From Eggerthellaceae bacterium (lineage in GTDB: Bacteria > Actinomycetota > Coriobacteriia > Coriobacteriales > Eggerthellaceae), in assembly GCA_009782605.1 (NCBI GenBank), contig WRIR01000002.1:113561-177560 (forward strand): a stretch of 64,000 nt of DNA, read 5' to 3'. Below the pieces are notes generated by a model. That model was not told the origin of the DNA and did no database searches. It saw only the letters and a list, made by a program, of their open reading frames with translations. The position numbers and the translations under genes are program-made. This document shows, piece by piece, positions 24,478 to 33,492 of this stretch (the stretch's first letter is position 1; each line of letters begins with the position of its first letter).

Positions 24478-26067
24478 CTATGCAGCCTTCTTTTTCTTCT
24501 TCTTTTCCGGGATGATGGCGGTTTCCTCGACGTCGATGCCCGTGGGGTCCTCCCCGGCGTCGACGGCGGCCATGATGGCCGCCCACCCCTCGGGGTTCTC
24601 GTAACACAGCCACAGGCCACTCTCATGGAGGTCCCCGCTGGTCGGGCCGCTGGCGCTCACAATGCTTATCTTACCTGAGCCGCCCGAAAAGGCAAGGGCC
24701 AAAGGAATGAGGTCGCCTGTCTTGAGGTCGGTGTTGACGGCCTCGGCGGCGGTGAGCATCGTGCCGGGGAGCTTGTGGGGCGGCTCGGCGAGGATCCTCT
24801 TCAGGATTGCCGTCACGAGCGTGCGCACGTTGTCCTGGCGCTTTGCATCCTGGTTCTCCCCGTAGCTCTTGCGTGCCCGCGCGAAGGCCTGGGCCTGTTG
24901 CCCGTCCAGCACCTGTCTGCCCGCCTCAAGCTCTACCATCTCTCCGGTGAGGGCGTCCTTGACCGCTATGGCCTCGGGGACCTTCACCTCGATGCCCCCC
25001 AGGTCGTCGACGAGCTTCTCAAGCCCGGAGAAGCGGGTCTCGACATAGTGCGCGATGGAGACGCCCGTCAGCTCGGAGACCGCCTTGATAGAGGCGGAGG
25101 CCCCTCCCCTGTGATACATCTCGTTTATCTTCACCAGCTCGCCGTCGGGGAGGGTAAAGGGCGTGTCGCGCGGGATGGAGAGCATGATGACCTGCCGGTT
25201 GTCGGTGTCGACGCGCACCAGCACCATGACGTCCGAGCGCTCGTCTTCCGCCGGGGCTTCCGTCGTCTCCGACCCCTCCCGGGAGTCAGAGCCCAAAAGC
25301 AGCATGTAGAAGGGCCCGTCGGCAGGTGCGGCCGCCAAGTCCAAAACGATGTCCTCCTTGAGCTCAAGGGTGTTGTCGAGCCGGTTGATGTACCACACGG
25401 CAACGCCGGCGCCCAGGACGAGGAACACCACGAAGGAAAACCCAAGCCTTCTCATGAGCCTCTTGCGCTTATAGATCTTCTCCTGTTCGAGTATCGACCC
25501 TTTCCGGAACTTGTCGAGGCCCTGTGACTCGGGGAGGCGGGTCTTTGCCTGCTTGGTCCTCGCCTGGTTGGACGGCGGGACGCCCCGGGCGTTCTGGGAA
25601 CTCCGGGCGTTCTGGGGGCCCGGGCCGCCGGGATAGGGGGCCTTTCGGGTATTTTGCGCCCCGTGGGCGCTTTGGGCGCTTTGGGCGCCCTGGGTGTTCC
25701 AAGCCTGCTGTGCCCCCCGGGTGCCCTGGACGTTCCGGGAATTCGGGAAGTTATGTGCCTTTTGTGTGCTCGTGCCGCCGGAGGCATGGGGGGGCTTCTG
25801 TGCCTTCCATGCGCCCTGGGGCTTCTGTGCCTTCTTGCCTCCCGGGATAGAAGGGACCTTCCGGGCTTTTTGGGGGTAGGGGTGGAAGCCCTGGGCTGCG
25901 CCCTGGCCGCCGGGATGGGGGTTTCGGACACGTGCCTGACGCGGCTGGCCGACCGGGTGGGGCTGCATCACATGGTTGTGGGAACGGGGGCTCCGGCCGC
26001 CTGCCTGGTTCTGGACACCAGCATGCCGGCCTGCACCTTGCCCTCGAAAATATTGGTCATTCCCCAC
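24478..26067 (-). CDS. LCP family wall polymer transferase with long disordered N-terminus
   Basis: The first 190 residues are a low-complexity stretch rich in Gln, Ala, Gly, Lys and Pro (for example AQSAQSAHGAQNTRKAP), which would be cytoplasmic. A membrane segment (LGFSFVVFLVLGAGVAVWYI) leads into the LCP domain: YMLLLGSDSREGS, RSDVMVLVRVD, VIMLSIPRDTPFT, KINEMYHRGG, FARARKSYGENQDAKRQDN. The C-terminus is a Lys run. The start is a GTG with GGAGG seven bases upstream. Paralogue of the next gene; the two may serve different polymers. Confidence 0.92.
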   Translation of the reverse strand: MGNDQYFRGQGAGRHAGVQNQAGGRSPRSHNHVMQPHPVGQPRQARVRNPHPGGQGAAQGFHPYPQKARKVPSIPGGKKAQKPQGAWKAQKPPHASGGTSTQKAHNFPNSRNVQGTRGAQQAWNTQGAQSAQSAHGAQNTRKAPYPGGPGPQNARSSQNARGVPPSNQARTKQAKTRLPESQGLDKFRKGSILEQEKIYKRKRLMRRLGFSFVVFLVLGAGVAVWYINRLDNTLELKEDIVLDLAAAPADGPFYMLLLGSDSREGSETTEAPAEDERSDVMVLVRVDTDNRQVIMLSIPRDTPFTLPDGELVKINEMYHRGGASASIKAVSELTGVSIAHYVETRFSGLEKLVDDLGGIEVKVPEAIAVKDALTGEMVELEAGRQVLDGQQAQAFARARKSYGENQDAKRQDNVRTLVTAILKRILAEPPHKLPGTMLTAAEAVNTDLKTGDLIPLALAFSGGSGKISIVSASGPTSGDLHESGLWLCYENPEGWAAIMAAVDAGEDPTGIDVEETAIIPEKKKKKKAA

Positions 26068-26211
26068 GCACGTTCCTCCGCATCACGTAGCGTTCAGCAG
26101 TCCACAGGACGCCTTCCACCCCGTTGCCATGTTAAGTGGTCATAATAGTACCATATCTTTAGTGGACGATGCTAACGATTGGGGTGCGCTTCCCCTGCCC
26201 GTTCCCTTGCC

Positions 26212-27438
26212 TTATCCATCAGCGACAATACGCACAATGCCCTCTGCCAGGGTCTGGGAGTTCCTTCCCGCGCTGTAGGAGACGTATTTTTTCAGGAATG
26301 CCTGTTGCTTTTTGAGCGCGCACTCGGAATTGACTATGGCCTGCACAAGGTCCTCGGCATCATCGTGGACGGTGCCGGGCACCTCTTTGCGGTAGTCGAT
26401 GAAGATGCCGCGTGCCTTCTCGTATTCCTCAAGGTCGAACGCGAAGAAGTAGACCGGCTTCCTCATGATCATGAACTCGTAGATGAGCGACGAGTAGTCG
26501 GATATGCAGGCATCGGCGACCATCCCCATCTCTGCGGTGGAGAACTTCGCGTTGAACAGGACATCGTCATCTTGGACGTCGATGTTCTCGGCCTCTTCCT
26601 CGTCAAGCCCCTCGAAGGGGCCTTCCCAGTATTTTCGGTTCCCGGGATGGAGCCTGACCACGAGGGCGAAGTTGGCGCCACGCCTGTTCGCCTGCCGCAC
26701 GGCCTCGACAAGCTGCTCGACCTTCTCGAACAGGGGGGCCATGTTCTTCCGCGAGGTCGGGGCATACAGGATGACCTTCTTGCCCTTCAGGGAGGGGTGG
26801 GTCTTGTATATCCGCGCCCGCATCTTCGCCTTTGCGGCACCGTCCTGCACGCGGTCGACCCGGGGAAGGGCCCCGACGAGCACTTCCTTGTGCGCATGCC
26901 CGTGCCGGGAGGGGGAATCCTCCACATAGCCGAAGACCTGCAGTATGGCGGTTTCGCATGCAGGCGAGTTCACGAGGATGTGCGTGTAGCCCCGGTGCAT
27001 GGACAGGAGCATGGCGAGCTCTTCGCTCCGCCCCTCCTCGGCGCCGAGTGCCGCATAGCCGGCCTTCTTCATAAGCCCGATGGCGTGCCATATCTGGACC
27101 ACCTTGAGGCTGCGCTTGTGCTTCAACACGCTGACGGGGATACAGTAGGAGTCGAGGATGACCAGCTTCGAGGTCGCGATGTGGAGCATCTGTGAAAACA
27201 CCATGGGGGCGTAGCGCACAAGGCTCTCGAAGGTGCCGGAAACCCTTTGGCACTTCGTCACGAACCTGTAGTCGGGCAAGGCGCTCTGCATCTCGGCCTG
27301 GAGCAGGCGGAAGTCCGGGGATGCGACGTTACCCATCCTGCTTATGAACGTAACCTTCTTGCGCGTTGGCGCCAACTTCATGAAGAAGTAGACAACACGC
27401 AAGAAGACGCACGCTGTTCTTATGCCGAGTTCAAACAT
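26212..27438 (-). CDS. CDP-glycerol/ribitol glycerophosphotransferase family protein (TagF/TarL-like)
   Basis: The 408-residue protein matches the Glyphos_transf family: VQIWHAIGLMKKAGYAA (usually HG-x-x-x-K), ILYAPTSRKN, VVRLHPGN and ACISDYSSLIYEFMIMRKPVYFF. These enzymes move polyol phosphate from CDP-polyol to a teichoic acid chain at the inner membrane face. It follows the TarI-like and SDR genes, which would make the CDP-polyol. Whether the polyol is glycerol or ribitol cannot be decided from sequence alone. Confidence 0.88.
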   Translation of the reverse strand: MFELGIRTACVFLRVVYFFMKLAPTRKKVTFISRMGNVASPDFRLLQAEMQSALPDYRFVTKCQRVSGTFESLVRYAPMVFSQMLHIATSKLVILDSYCIPVSVLKHKRSLKVVQIWHAIGLMKKAGYAALGAEEGRSEELAMLLSMHRGYTHILVNSPACETAILQVFGYVEDSPSRHGHAHKEVLVGALPRVDRVQDGAAKAKMRARIYKTHPSLKGKKVILYAPTSRKNMAPLFEKVEQLVEAVRQANRRGANFALVVRLHPGNRKYWEGPFEGLDEEEAENIDVQDDDVLFNAKFSTAEMGMVADACISDYSSLIYEFMIMRKPVYFFAFDLEEYEKARGIFIDYRKEVPGTVHDDAEDLVQAIVNSECALKKQQAFLKKYVSYSAGRNSQTLAEGIVRIVADG

Positions 27439-27476
27439 TTTCGTCAGTAAAGTTCCAAAACTCCCAAAACCTAATC

Positions 27477-28544
27477 TTATTGAAAGGATAGCACAGTTCG
27501 CCGCATGCCTTCACGCAAAGTGACGAACGGCCTCCAGCCGAGGGCCTCGATCTTCGCGGTGTCGAGCGGGACGAGCGGAATCGGATTATAGCCCCTTTTG
27601 GAGGTATCGGCAACTCCGGCAGAAAACCTGACCTTGAGGCCGTGTTCCGGGAAGGCCTCGACAGCCATGCGGGCCACAGTGCGCACCGCGTGCTGCTCCG
27701 TCTCGTTTGCGAGGTTGAACACCCGCACCTCGGTCTCGGAGAGCATCGCACGCAGGATGCCGTCGATGCAGTCGGTGACGTAGCAGAAGCCCCGGCGGGC
27801 AGAGCCGTCGCTGGTGAGCACCACGTCTTCCCTGCGCACCACCGCCCCCAAGATGTCGGCCATGATGCGCCCGTCATCGCCTATGTCCATCCCCGGGCCG
27901 TAGGTGTGCGCGATGCGCAGGATGGTGTAGGGGACGCCGTGCTGCTGCGCATAGGCGACGAGCAGGGCCTCGGCAGCCCGCTTGCTCTCGGGATAGGAGT
28001 TGCGCGGGTGGACGGGGTCGAGCGTGCCCATGTCGTCCTCGCTGATGCGGGTCGTGCCCGCGGGAAGCGCACCGTAGACCTCGCGCGTGGAGGCGAAGAC
28101 CACGTGTTTCGCCCCCGCCGTGCGGGCGAGCTCAAGGATGTTGACGGTCCCTGCCGTGTTTGCCTGGATGATCCCCACAGGGTCTTCTGCTATGAGGCGG
28201 GCGCTTGCCGACGAGGCAAGGTGGAAGATGAAGTCGAGGGCCGCAGGAGGCGGGTCGGCGGGAAGCTCTATCGGGTCGCGGACGTCTTGGTGGAGGAAGA
28301 AAAGGAAGCCCTTGTCGGCCCACTCCCCGAAGGCCTGGTGGGCCTTCTCAAGGTTGCGGACGAGCACGTACACCGTCATGGCGAAGCCCTCATGCTCGTT
28401 CAGGTGGCAGAAGAGCCAGACGAGATGCTTCCCTATCAGGGAGTTGCCCCCCGCGACCAGCACCGTCGAGCCTTTGAATCGGTCAAGTTCGAGGCCGGGG
28501 CGGCCGACAAGCTCCTCGATGCCCTGGGCTATCACTCGGTGCAC
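27477..28544 (-). CDS. NAD-dependent epimerase/dehydratase (SDR)
   Basis: The 355-residue extended SDR has a slightly atypical nucleotide loop (VLVAGGNSLIGKHLVW), FHLASSASA, FASTREVYG and the catalytic SYPESKRAAE (Tyr-x3-Lys). The layout resembles UDP-glucuronate decarboxylase or dTDP-glucose dehydratase-type enzymes. It overlaps the TarI-like gene by 13 bp and precedes a TagF-like gene, so it likely makes or modifies a sugar for the same polymer. The exact substrate is unknown. Confidence 0.85.
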   Translation of the reverse strand: MHRVIAQGIEELVGRPGLELDRFKGSTVLVAGGNSLIGKHLVWLFCHLNEHEGFAMTVYVLVRNLEKAHQAFGEWADKGFLFFLHQDVRDPIELPADPPPAALDFIFHLASSASARLIAEDPVGIIQANTAGTVNILELARTAGAKHVVFASTREVYGALPAGTTRISEDDMGTLDPVHPRNSYPESKRAAEALLVAYAQQHGVPYTILRIAHTYGPGMDIGDDGRIMADILGAVVRREDVVLTSDGSARRGFCYVTDCIDGILRAMLSETEVRVFNLANETEQHAVRTVARMAVEAFPEHGLKVRFSAGVADTSKRGYNPIPLVPLDTAKIEALGWRPFVTLREGMRRTVLSFQ

Positions 28545-29260
28545 GGCTTGCTTTCCCGGTACCTGAAGAGCCCTTCGAGGATATAGACGTCCTCGGGGTA
28601 GGTGATCTTGATATTGCCGACATTGCCCCTGACCAGGTTGACGCTGCGCCCCACCATGTCATACATCGTGCAGGCGTCGACGACGTCGTCGTAGCCCGGG
28701 TTCGTCTCGCGGATCTCGTCGTGCGCACTGATGATGTCGTCGATGAAGAAGGCCTGAGGGGCCTGGACGGAAAAGGTGTGCCTCCGTATCGGCACGTCCC
28801 TCATGTTGACCTCGTCCTCGCTGACGACTATCGTCTCCTGGCAGGGCGTGTAGGTGATTGCGTTGCCCTTTTCCCGGGCGGTTTCGATAAGGTCGGTGAT
28901 AAGCCCGTCCGTGATAAAGGGGCGTATCCCGTCATGGATGAGGACGATGGTGTCTTCCGCATTGTGCGAGCGCGCCTCGGTAAGCGCGTTGTAGATGGAG
29001 TGCTGGGCAGTCCCTCCCCCTGGGACGACCGCCTTCACCTTCCTGATCTGGTACTGTTCGAGGAGGTCGCGCGCGTGGCCTATCCATTCCTCTTTGCAGG
29101 CAAGGTATATCTCGTCGATGCGGGGGTGCCTGTCGAAGCATTCGAGGGTCCAGATCAAGACAGGCTTGCCATCGATGTCGATGAACTGCTTCGGAAGCGC
29201 CGTGTCGCCCATACGGCTGCCCACGCCTCCCGCAAATATTATGCCCACGTTCCTTGTCAC
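28532..29260 (-). CDS. IspD/TarI family cytidylyltransferase
   Basis: The protein has the IspD/TarI fold signature IIFAGGVGSRMG, LPKQFIDIDGKP, the VVPGGGTAQHSIYNAL stretch and VLIHDGIRPFI. The LPKQF and RPFI forms are shared with ribitol-5-phosphate cytidylyltransferases (TarI). Because TagF-like genes are next to it, CDP-ribitol synthesis is more likely than isoprenoid synthesis, though this is inference. The GTG at 29260 has GAGGGG five bases upstream; a GTG two codons earlier overlaps that site. Confidence 0.87.
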   Translation of the reverse strand: MTRNVGIIFAGGVGSRMGDTALPKQFIDIDGKPVLIWTLECFDRHPRIDEIYLACKEEWIGHARDLLEQYQIRKVKAVVPGGGTAQHSIYNALTEARSHNAEDTIVLIHDGIRPFITDGLITDLIETAREKGNAITYTPCQETIVVSEDEVNMRDVPIRRHTFSVQAPQAFFIDDIISAHDEIRETNPGYDDVVDACTMYDMVGRSVNLVRGNVGNIKITYPEDVYILEGLFRYRESKPCTE

Positions 29261-29422
29261 AGACACCCCTCGGTTACTTCGGCCGGTTCACAGGCCCACA
29301 TCTGGAAAGCCAGGGACCCGTATGGAAAATACCATTGTAGGCGATGCCCGCAAGAATTGCTGCGGCCTTTCATCTTACCCCCCTATTTTTCCCAACATTG
29401 CAGAAAGACTCCATATACCACG

Positions 29423-29434
29423 CCCCCCCCCCCC
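29423..29434. repeat. Homopolymer C12 tract
   Basis: Twelve consecutive C, followed by AGGCTTTTTTGCG. It is about 84 bp upstream of the -35 of the plus-strand promoter and 160 bp upstream of the TarI-like start. Such tracts are prone to slippage and could vary expression of one of the flanking genes. Confidence 0.8.
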
Positions 29435-29517
29435 AGGCTTTTTTGCGAACATTTGTGTGTGTTTTTTGGAAGAAGGCCTGTTTTTGGCGATGGGGCCTCT
29501 TTTATTGTGGTTCTTTC

Positions 29518-29545
29518 TTGATAAAAGGCGTGCTTTCAATACAAT
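29518..29545 (+). promoter_or_regulatory. Promoter of the large TagF-like gene
   Basis: TTGATA (29518-29523) and TACAAT (29540-29545) are separated by 16 bp, close to consensus, and lie 70 bp before the GTG start of the downstream gene. Confidence 0.6.
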
Positions 29546-29615
29546 AAACAGGGAAGGGGCTTCATGGGAGGCCCCTTGCAAGACAAATTGACGGAATCGG
29601 AGGAGGGCCCTGTAG

Positions 29616-31394
29616 GTGGACTGCGTCGTCACTGACATATATTGGGAGCGGGTGTTCTTGCACCTCGTGCTTGAGGGCGCTCGCGGAAAAAGGCTCTACC
29701 TGCGCGGCGATGCCGGGTTCGTCGCCCTCAGGCAGGAGGACGGGACCGGCGGGGACGCGGCGGCCACCACCTCAAAGGTCGTCCTCAACCTGTCGGCTGT
29801 GGTGAACCGTACCTTCCTGGAGAACGGCTCCTGGGTGTTGGGCTACTTCGATACCGACGAACAACCCCAAGCGCTCAACGACGCCATGGCCTACCCGAAC
29901 CAACCAAAGAGGATCAAGATGTCACCCGGGGCGACGGCCAGACACAACAAGGCCTTCAGCGCCCCCTCGGCACAGGAAGGGCGGCCCGACCCAATGCGGT
30001 TTTGCATGGTCGCCGACAGCCTTGCCGAGAAGCTTTGCGGCCTCGACAAGGTATTCCGGTACAGCGGTGGGACCTATGCCTATACGGTCGACTTCACCGT
30101 GGGCACAGTCGACGATGCCACCATGTTTCTTTCCCTCAACTCCTTCTTCGTAAAAAGGGACGAGAGGTGGGACAAGCGGTTCAGCCAGCCCAAGGGCTTC
30201 GAGGACAGGTTTTTGGTAGGGAGGCTGAAAGGGTACGGATTTGGAGCAAAAAGGATGCTTATCCGCGCCTTCTATAAAGCTGTCAGCCGCCTGTACCCCG
30301 ACAAGCGCAGGAACATCCTGCTGCTCTCGGCGACGGGCGCTTCCCTGCAGGGCAACCTCGCGGCCGTCCACGACAGGATCAAGGAGCGCGGCCTTGACAG
30401 GCAGTTCAACGTCGACGTGTCGTGCCGGGAGGCCGTCGGGCGGCGCAGCACCAAGCGGTCCTGGCTGGCCGAGGTCCGCAGGATCGCCAAGGCGGGGCTC
30501 ATCTTTATTGACAACTATGCGCCGGTATTCACGCACCTCGATTTGGACAGGAGGACCAGGCTTGTCCAGTTATGGCACGCAGGGGCCGGGTTCAAGGGCG
30601 TCGGGTACATGCGCTTCGGCAAGGAGGGCTCGCCTTTGCCCGGAAGGTCGGTGCACAAGAGGTACGCGCATGCACTCGCGCCTTCCAAGCCGCTTGTCAA
30701 GGTCTTCGAGGAAGTGTTCGGGATCGAGGGAGAGGCCTTCCTGCCCATCGGTATGCCCCGGCTCGACGGCTACCTCGACCCGGGGCGGGCAGAGCGCTTC
30801 CGGGAGGGCTTCTACCGGGAGCACCCCGAGCTTGCGGGCAAGAGGGCCATCCTCTTCGCGCCGACCTACCGCGGCGAGGGGCAGCCTGAGGCCTACTACG
30901 ACTACTCGAAGGTGGACTTCGGGCGCCTCTACGACTTCTGCGGCGACGAGTACGTGCTGCTGGTCAGGATGCACCCCTTCATCAAGGACCGGGACGGCAC
31001 GGGCAGGGCCAAGCCGGACCTTACGCGGTGGGCCGGGCGGGTGTACGACTTCTCGGGCTGGGGGGATATCAACGAGCTCTTCTACGTCACCGACATCCTC
31101 ATCACGGACTACTCCTCAGCCTACTACGAGTTCTCCCTCTTCAGGCGGCCCATCCTCTTCTACACCTACGACCGGCTGCTCTACGAGAACACCCGGGGAG
31201 TCTACCAGGGGGTCAAGGACTCGGCGCCGGGGAAGGTGTGCGACACCTTCGACGCGCTGATGGAGGCGCTTGAGGCCCAGGACTTCGACATTGGAAAGAC
31301 GGTGGCCTTTGCCGAAGAGCACTTCCCCTGCGCGCCCGAAGGCGCGACCGACCGCCTGCTCGACGAGCTGCTGTTTTCACACGATCAATTGTAA
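29616..31394 (+). CDS. CDP-glycerol/ribitol glycerophosphotransferase family protein, long form
   Basis: The 592-residue protein has an N-terminal extension of about 220 residues like those of TagF/TarL enzymes and a catalytic half with VQLWHAGAGFKGVGY, ILFAPTYRGEG, VRMHPFI, FYVTDILITDYSSAYYEFSLF and the late ENTRGVYQ. It should polymerise or prime polyol phosphate on a lipid-linked chain at the cytoplasmic membrane face. The GTG has GGAGGAGGG about ten bases upstream. It is transcribed away from the TarI-like operon. Confidence 0.88.
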   Translation: MDCVVTDIYWERVFLHLVLEGARGKRLYLRGDAGFVALRQEDGTGGDAAATTSKVVLNLSAVVNRTFLENGSWVLGYFDTDEQPQALNDAMAYPNQPKRIKMSPGATARHNKAFSAPSAQEGRPDPMRFCMVADSLAEKLCGLDKVFRYSGGTYAYTVDFTVGTVDDATMFLSLNSFFVKRDERWDKRFSQPKGFEDRFLVGRLKGYGFGAKRMLIRAFYKAVSRLYPDKRRNILLLSATGASLQGNLAAVHDRIKERGLDRQFNVDVSCREAVGRRSTKRSWLAEVRRIAKAGLIFIDNYAPVFTHLDLDRRTRLVQLWHAGAGFKGVGYMRFGKEGSPLPGRSVHKRYAHALAPSKPLVKVFEEVFGIEGEAFLPIGMPRLDGYLDPGRAERFREGFYREHPELAGKRAILFAPTYRGEGQPEAYYDYSKVDFGRLYDFCGDEYVLLVRMHPFIKDRDGTGRAKPDLTRWAGRVYDFSGWGDINELFYVTDILITDYSSAYYEFSLFRRPILFYTYDRLLYENTRGVYQGVKDSAPGKVCDTFDALMEALEAQDFDIGKTVAFAEEHFPCAPEGATDRLLDELLFSHDQL

Positions 31395-31415
31395 TTTACG
31401 AACATTTATTCCATA

Positions 31416-32750
31416 TCATCGTTGTGTCTTGGAGAGGGACTGGCTGAGTGCGATATACCCCCTCACGGTGGCGAGATAGCCCGCGGATTCCCCTGTATAC
31501 TTGTGGCTGTTGATGTGTATGCGTGCTGTTTTCCTCAGGTTCTTTTTGACTTGCTCGATCGTTGAGGTCCCTTTGTACGCAGGCAGGAGGGCCATAAGCT
31601 CCTGATAGCCGTAAGGGTCTATCGCCGCATCTGGCTTAAAAACCTTTTTCAGGGCCTCGAACAGGCTCGCATAGACGGTCATGCAAAACCCTTCGTCGAG
31701 CTCTACTCCCCCCTCGATTGCCTCCAGCAAGGCAGGTTTTACCGCTTTTGCCGTCCAGTCGGTCGAAGAAAACGCTCGGTGCGGCTTCCCTATCGAATCG
31801 TAGAAGAACGGGACCTTCTGGTTCCATGCCAATCCAATGCCGGGAACACCCAAGGAATAGGCCGTTATGTTGGCGTGAAGGCGGTAGGCGACCAGGCCAT
31901 GGAAGGAGGATATCGCGGCGATGAGCTTCTCGGGGCAGTTCACATTGAAAACGAATTTGCCTGAATCTATCCTCGACTTGTTGCGCAGGAGCTCCAGGAA
32001 CACCTCGTCGGAGAAGTGCCCTGTTGACATAAGCCGATAGTCGAAGCCGTCCTTTTCAAGCGAGGCAGCCATGTTTTCCCAGAACTTCAATTGTCGATAC
32101 CCGGTGAAATCGACGCCGTTGCTGCTAAAGGCCCCGCCTCTGATGGGGAAAAGCCCGATCACCGGTTTGTCGGGCTTTGGGCCAAAGGACTCCTTTTCCA
32201 AGAACCTCTCAAACACCTTGAACGAGAAAACGGCCGGGTCTGCCACCTTCGCAATCGCGATGCTGTCCCGGTCGATGAGGCTTCCGAGCGCCCCGAAGTC
32301 GTCGCGCGTGGTGACCTGCTTCACGCAGGGGCGGTTCAGGGCGCGCTTGAGCTCCTGGCACTTCTCGTTGGCCTCGTCGTAGTTCTCGATGCCGATCGCC
32401 GAAAACACCACGGGGACCCCGTGGCGCTCGGCAATATCAAGGACGATGATCGTCTTCCTGTACAGCTGCTGATAGACGTGGTTGAACATGGGCGCCCCGC
32501 CAAAGACTACGATATCGGCGCCTTTGACAATGCGGTCGGTCTTTTTGATATGCTTCTTTTCGCCTGTCGCAAGGAATCTCTTGCTGATTATCTCTGTGGA
32601 ATAGCTCTTGACCGCAAAATCACTGTCCTCATACCCAAGGTTTCGCATCGCACAGGTGATCAGGCTTATGTCGCAGGCCTCGATTATCTGGTCCCCGACA
32701 TTGTCAGAGCCCCTGTTGGTAAGCAAGGCGATATTCAGCTTTTTCTTCAT
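31416..32750 (-). CDS. Polysaccharide pyruvyl transferase family protein
   Basis: From the ATG at 32750 it starts MKKKLNIALLTNRGSDNVGDQIIE and contains VFGGAPMFNHVYQQLYRKT, VTTRDDFGALGSL, IGLFPIRGGAFS and LVAYRLHANITAYSLG. These are typical of the PS_pyruv_trans family (CsaB/WcaK type), which adds pyruvate ketals from PEP or related groups to glycans. An in-frame TTG 17 codons upstream lacks a ribosome site. The flanking DNA is AT-richer than the genes to the left. Confidence 0.87.
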   Translation of the reverse strand: MKKKLNIALLTNRGSDNVGDQIIEACDISLITCAMRNLGYEDSDFAVKSYSTEIISKRFLATGEKKHIKKTDRIVKGADIVVFGGAPMFNHVYQQLYRKTIIVLDIAERHGVPVVFSAIGIENYDEANEKCQELKRALNRPCVKQVTTRDDFGALGSLIDRDSIAIAKVADPAVFSFKVFERFLEKESFGPKPDKPVIGLFPIRGGAFSSNGVDFTGYRQLKFWENMAASLEKDGFDYRLMSTGHFSDEVFLELLRNKSRIDSGKFVFNVNCPEKLIAAISSFHGLVAYRLHANITAYSLGVPGIGLAWNQKVPFFYDSIGKPHRAFSSTDWTAKAVKPALLEAIEGGVELDEGFCMTVYASLFEALKKVFKPDAAIDPYGYQELMALLPAYKGTSTIEQVKKNLRKTARIHINSHKYTGESAGYLATVRGYIALSQSLSKTQR

Positions 32751-33175
32751 AAATCCCAAGAGCCGCTTCCTTTGCAGTTTCAGTAGTCGCCTGCCGTACA
32801 AAATTTCTGATAAACCGCATACAGCCGAAATATGTTACGGTTTATGGGTGAATCTATCATTTCAGGTAGGGTGAATAACTTCGCAGCGCTATGTTCATAT
32901 TCTGCCCTGAGCAATTCCCCTGTAATTTTTTGGCGAATATATACAAATGAACACTTTATATCTGGACATCTTACTTTTTCTGCTTAGTTCATGCAAGGCG
33001 TCTATGCCAACGGCAGAATTCTTCCATTTGCACCCTCAGTTCCCGTTGGTCGTCTGCCATCCACAGCGCCTCCAGGCACTCACTCTGTCGGTGCCGCTAC
33101 TACCGGGAGAAGAACTCTGCTCTGTCCTGCCCGATGTCAGCCCCACCACCGTAGAGGCCGTCCTCGGCTCAATGG
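32751..33175. other. AT-rich intergenic region with a possible gene remnant
   Basis: About 425 bp. The first 200 bp are AT-rich with no gene and probably hold the promoter of the pyruvyl transferase gene. The remainder contains the plus-strand remnant at 33009-33234. Confidence 0.5.
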
Positions 33176-33234
33176 TCAAGAACGGCATTGTCTTCCATTT
33201 GCAGGTTGCGTCGACTCTGCCATATAATCCGTGA
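33009..33234 (+). pseudogene. Possible remnant of a Fic-type protein C-terminus
   Basis: One plus-strand frame reads LPDVSPTTVEAVLGSMVKNGIV, which resembles the small winged-helix tail found on some Fic-family proteins. Upstream residues do not look like a protein and the frame ends inside the VapD gene on the other strand. It is read as a decayed fragment. The identification rests on this short segment only. Confidence 0.25.
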
Positions 33235-33490
33235 TGTCAAACTTCTGTATGCACTGTGCAAGCCAAGGCATCTGGCGTTTCATGTCCCTAATCAGGTCGT
33301 AGGTCTCAACATAGCTCATGCGCCTGCCGGAGACATAGCCGGAGTATTGCCTGTGCTCAAAGCCGTGGTGCTGCATGAACCGCTTGATCTTGGCATAGGC
33401 CTTGCTGGTACCGCTCTCGCCAAAGGCCTCGCAGAGCTTGAGCGTGACCAGGTCGAAGTTGACGGACTTCCTGTTCTCGCGCTTCGCCAT
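33176..33490 (-). CDS. VapD family protein (Cas2-like ribonuclease fold)
   Basis: The 104-residue product contains NFDLVTLKLCEAFG, AYAKIKRFMQHHGFEHRQYSGYVSGRRMS and MPWLAQCIQKFDITDYM, matching the longer form of virulence-associated protein D. VapD proteins have a ferredoxin-like fold related to Cas2 and some are RNases acting as toxins. The last 14 residues (ESTQPANGRQCRS) do not look like the family and overlap the remnant on the other strand, so the C-terminus may be altered. It starts two bases after the stop of its upstream partner gene. Confidence 0.8.
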   Translation of the reverse strand: MAKRENRKSVNFDLVTLKLCEAFGESGTSKAYAKIKRFMQHHGFEHRQYSGYVSGRRMSYVETYDLIRDMKRQMPWLAQCIQKFDITDYMAESTQPANGRQCRS

Positions 33491-33492
33491 GC

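Larger units (their letters stand above)
29261..29615. other. Divergent intergenic region with a poly-C tract
   Basis: About 355 bp between the TarI-like gene and the plus-strand TagF-like gene. It holds a run of 12 C at 29423-29434, a plus-strand promoter at 29518-29545 and AT-rich stretches either side. No ORF with coding character is seen. Confidence 0.7.

Noticed and set aside
28532..29260. Assignment of the cytidylyltransferase to isoprenoid synthesis (IspD)
   Set aside because: IspD and TarI are close relatives, but the neighbouring TagF-like and SDR genes favour a polyol phosphate role; no other MEP pathway gene is nearby.
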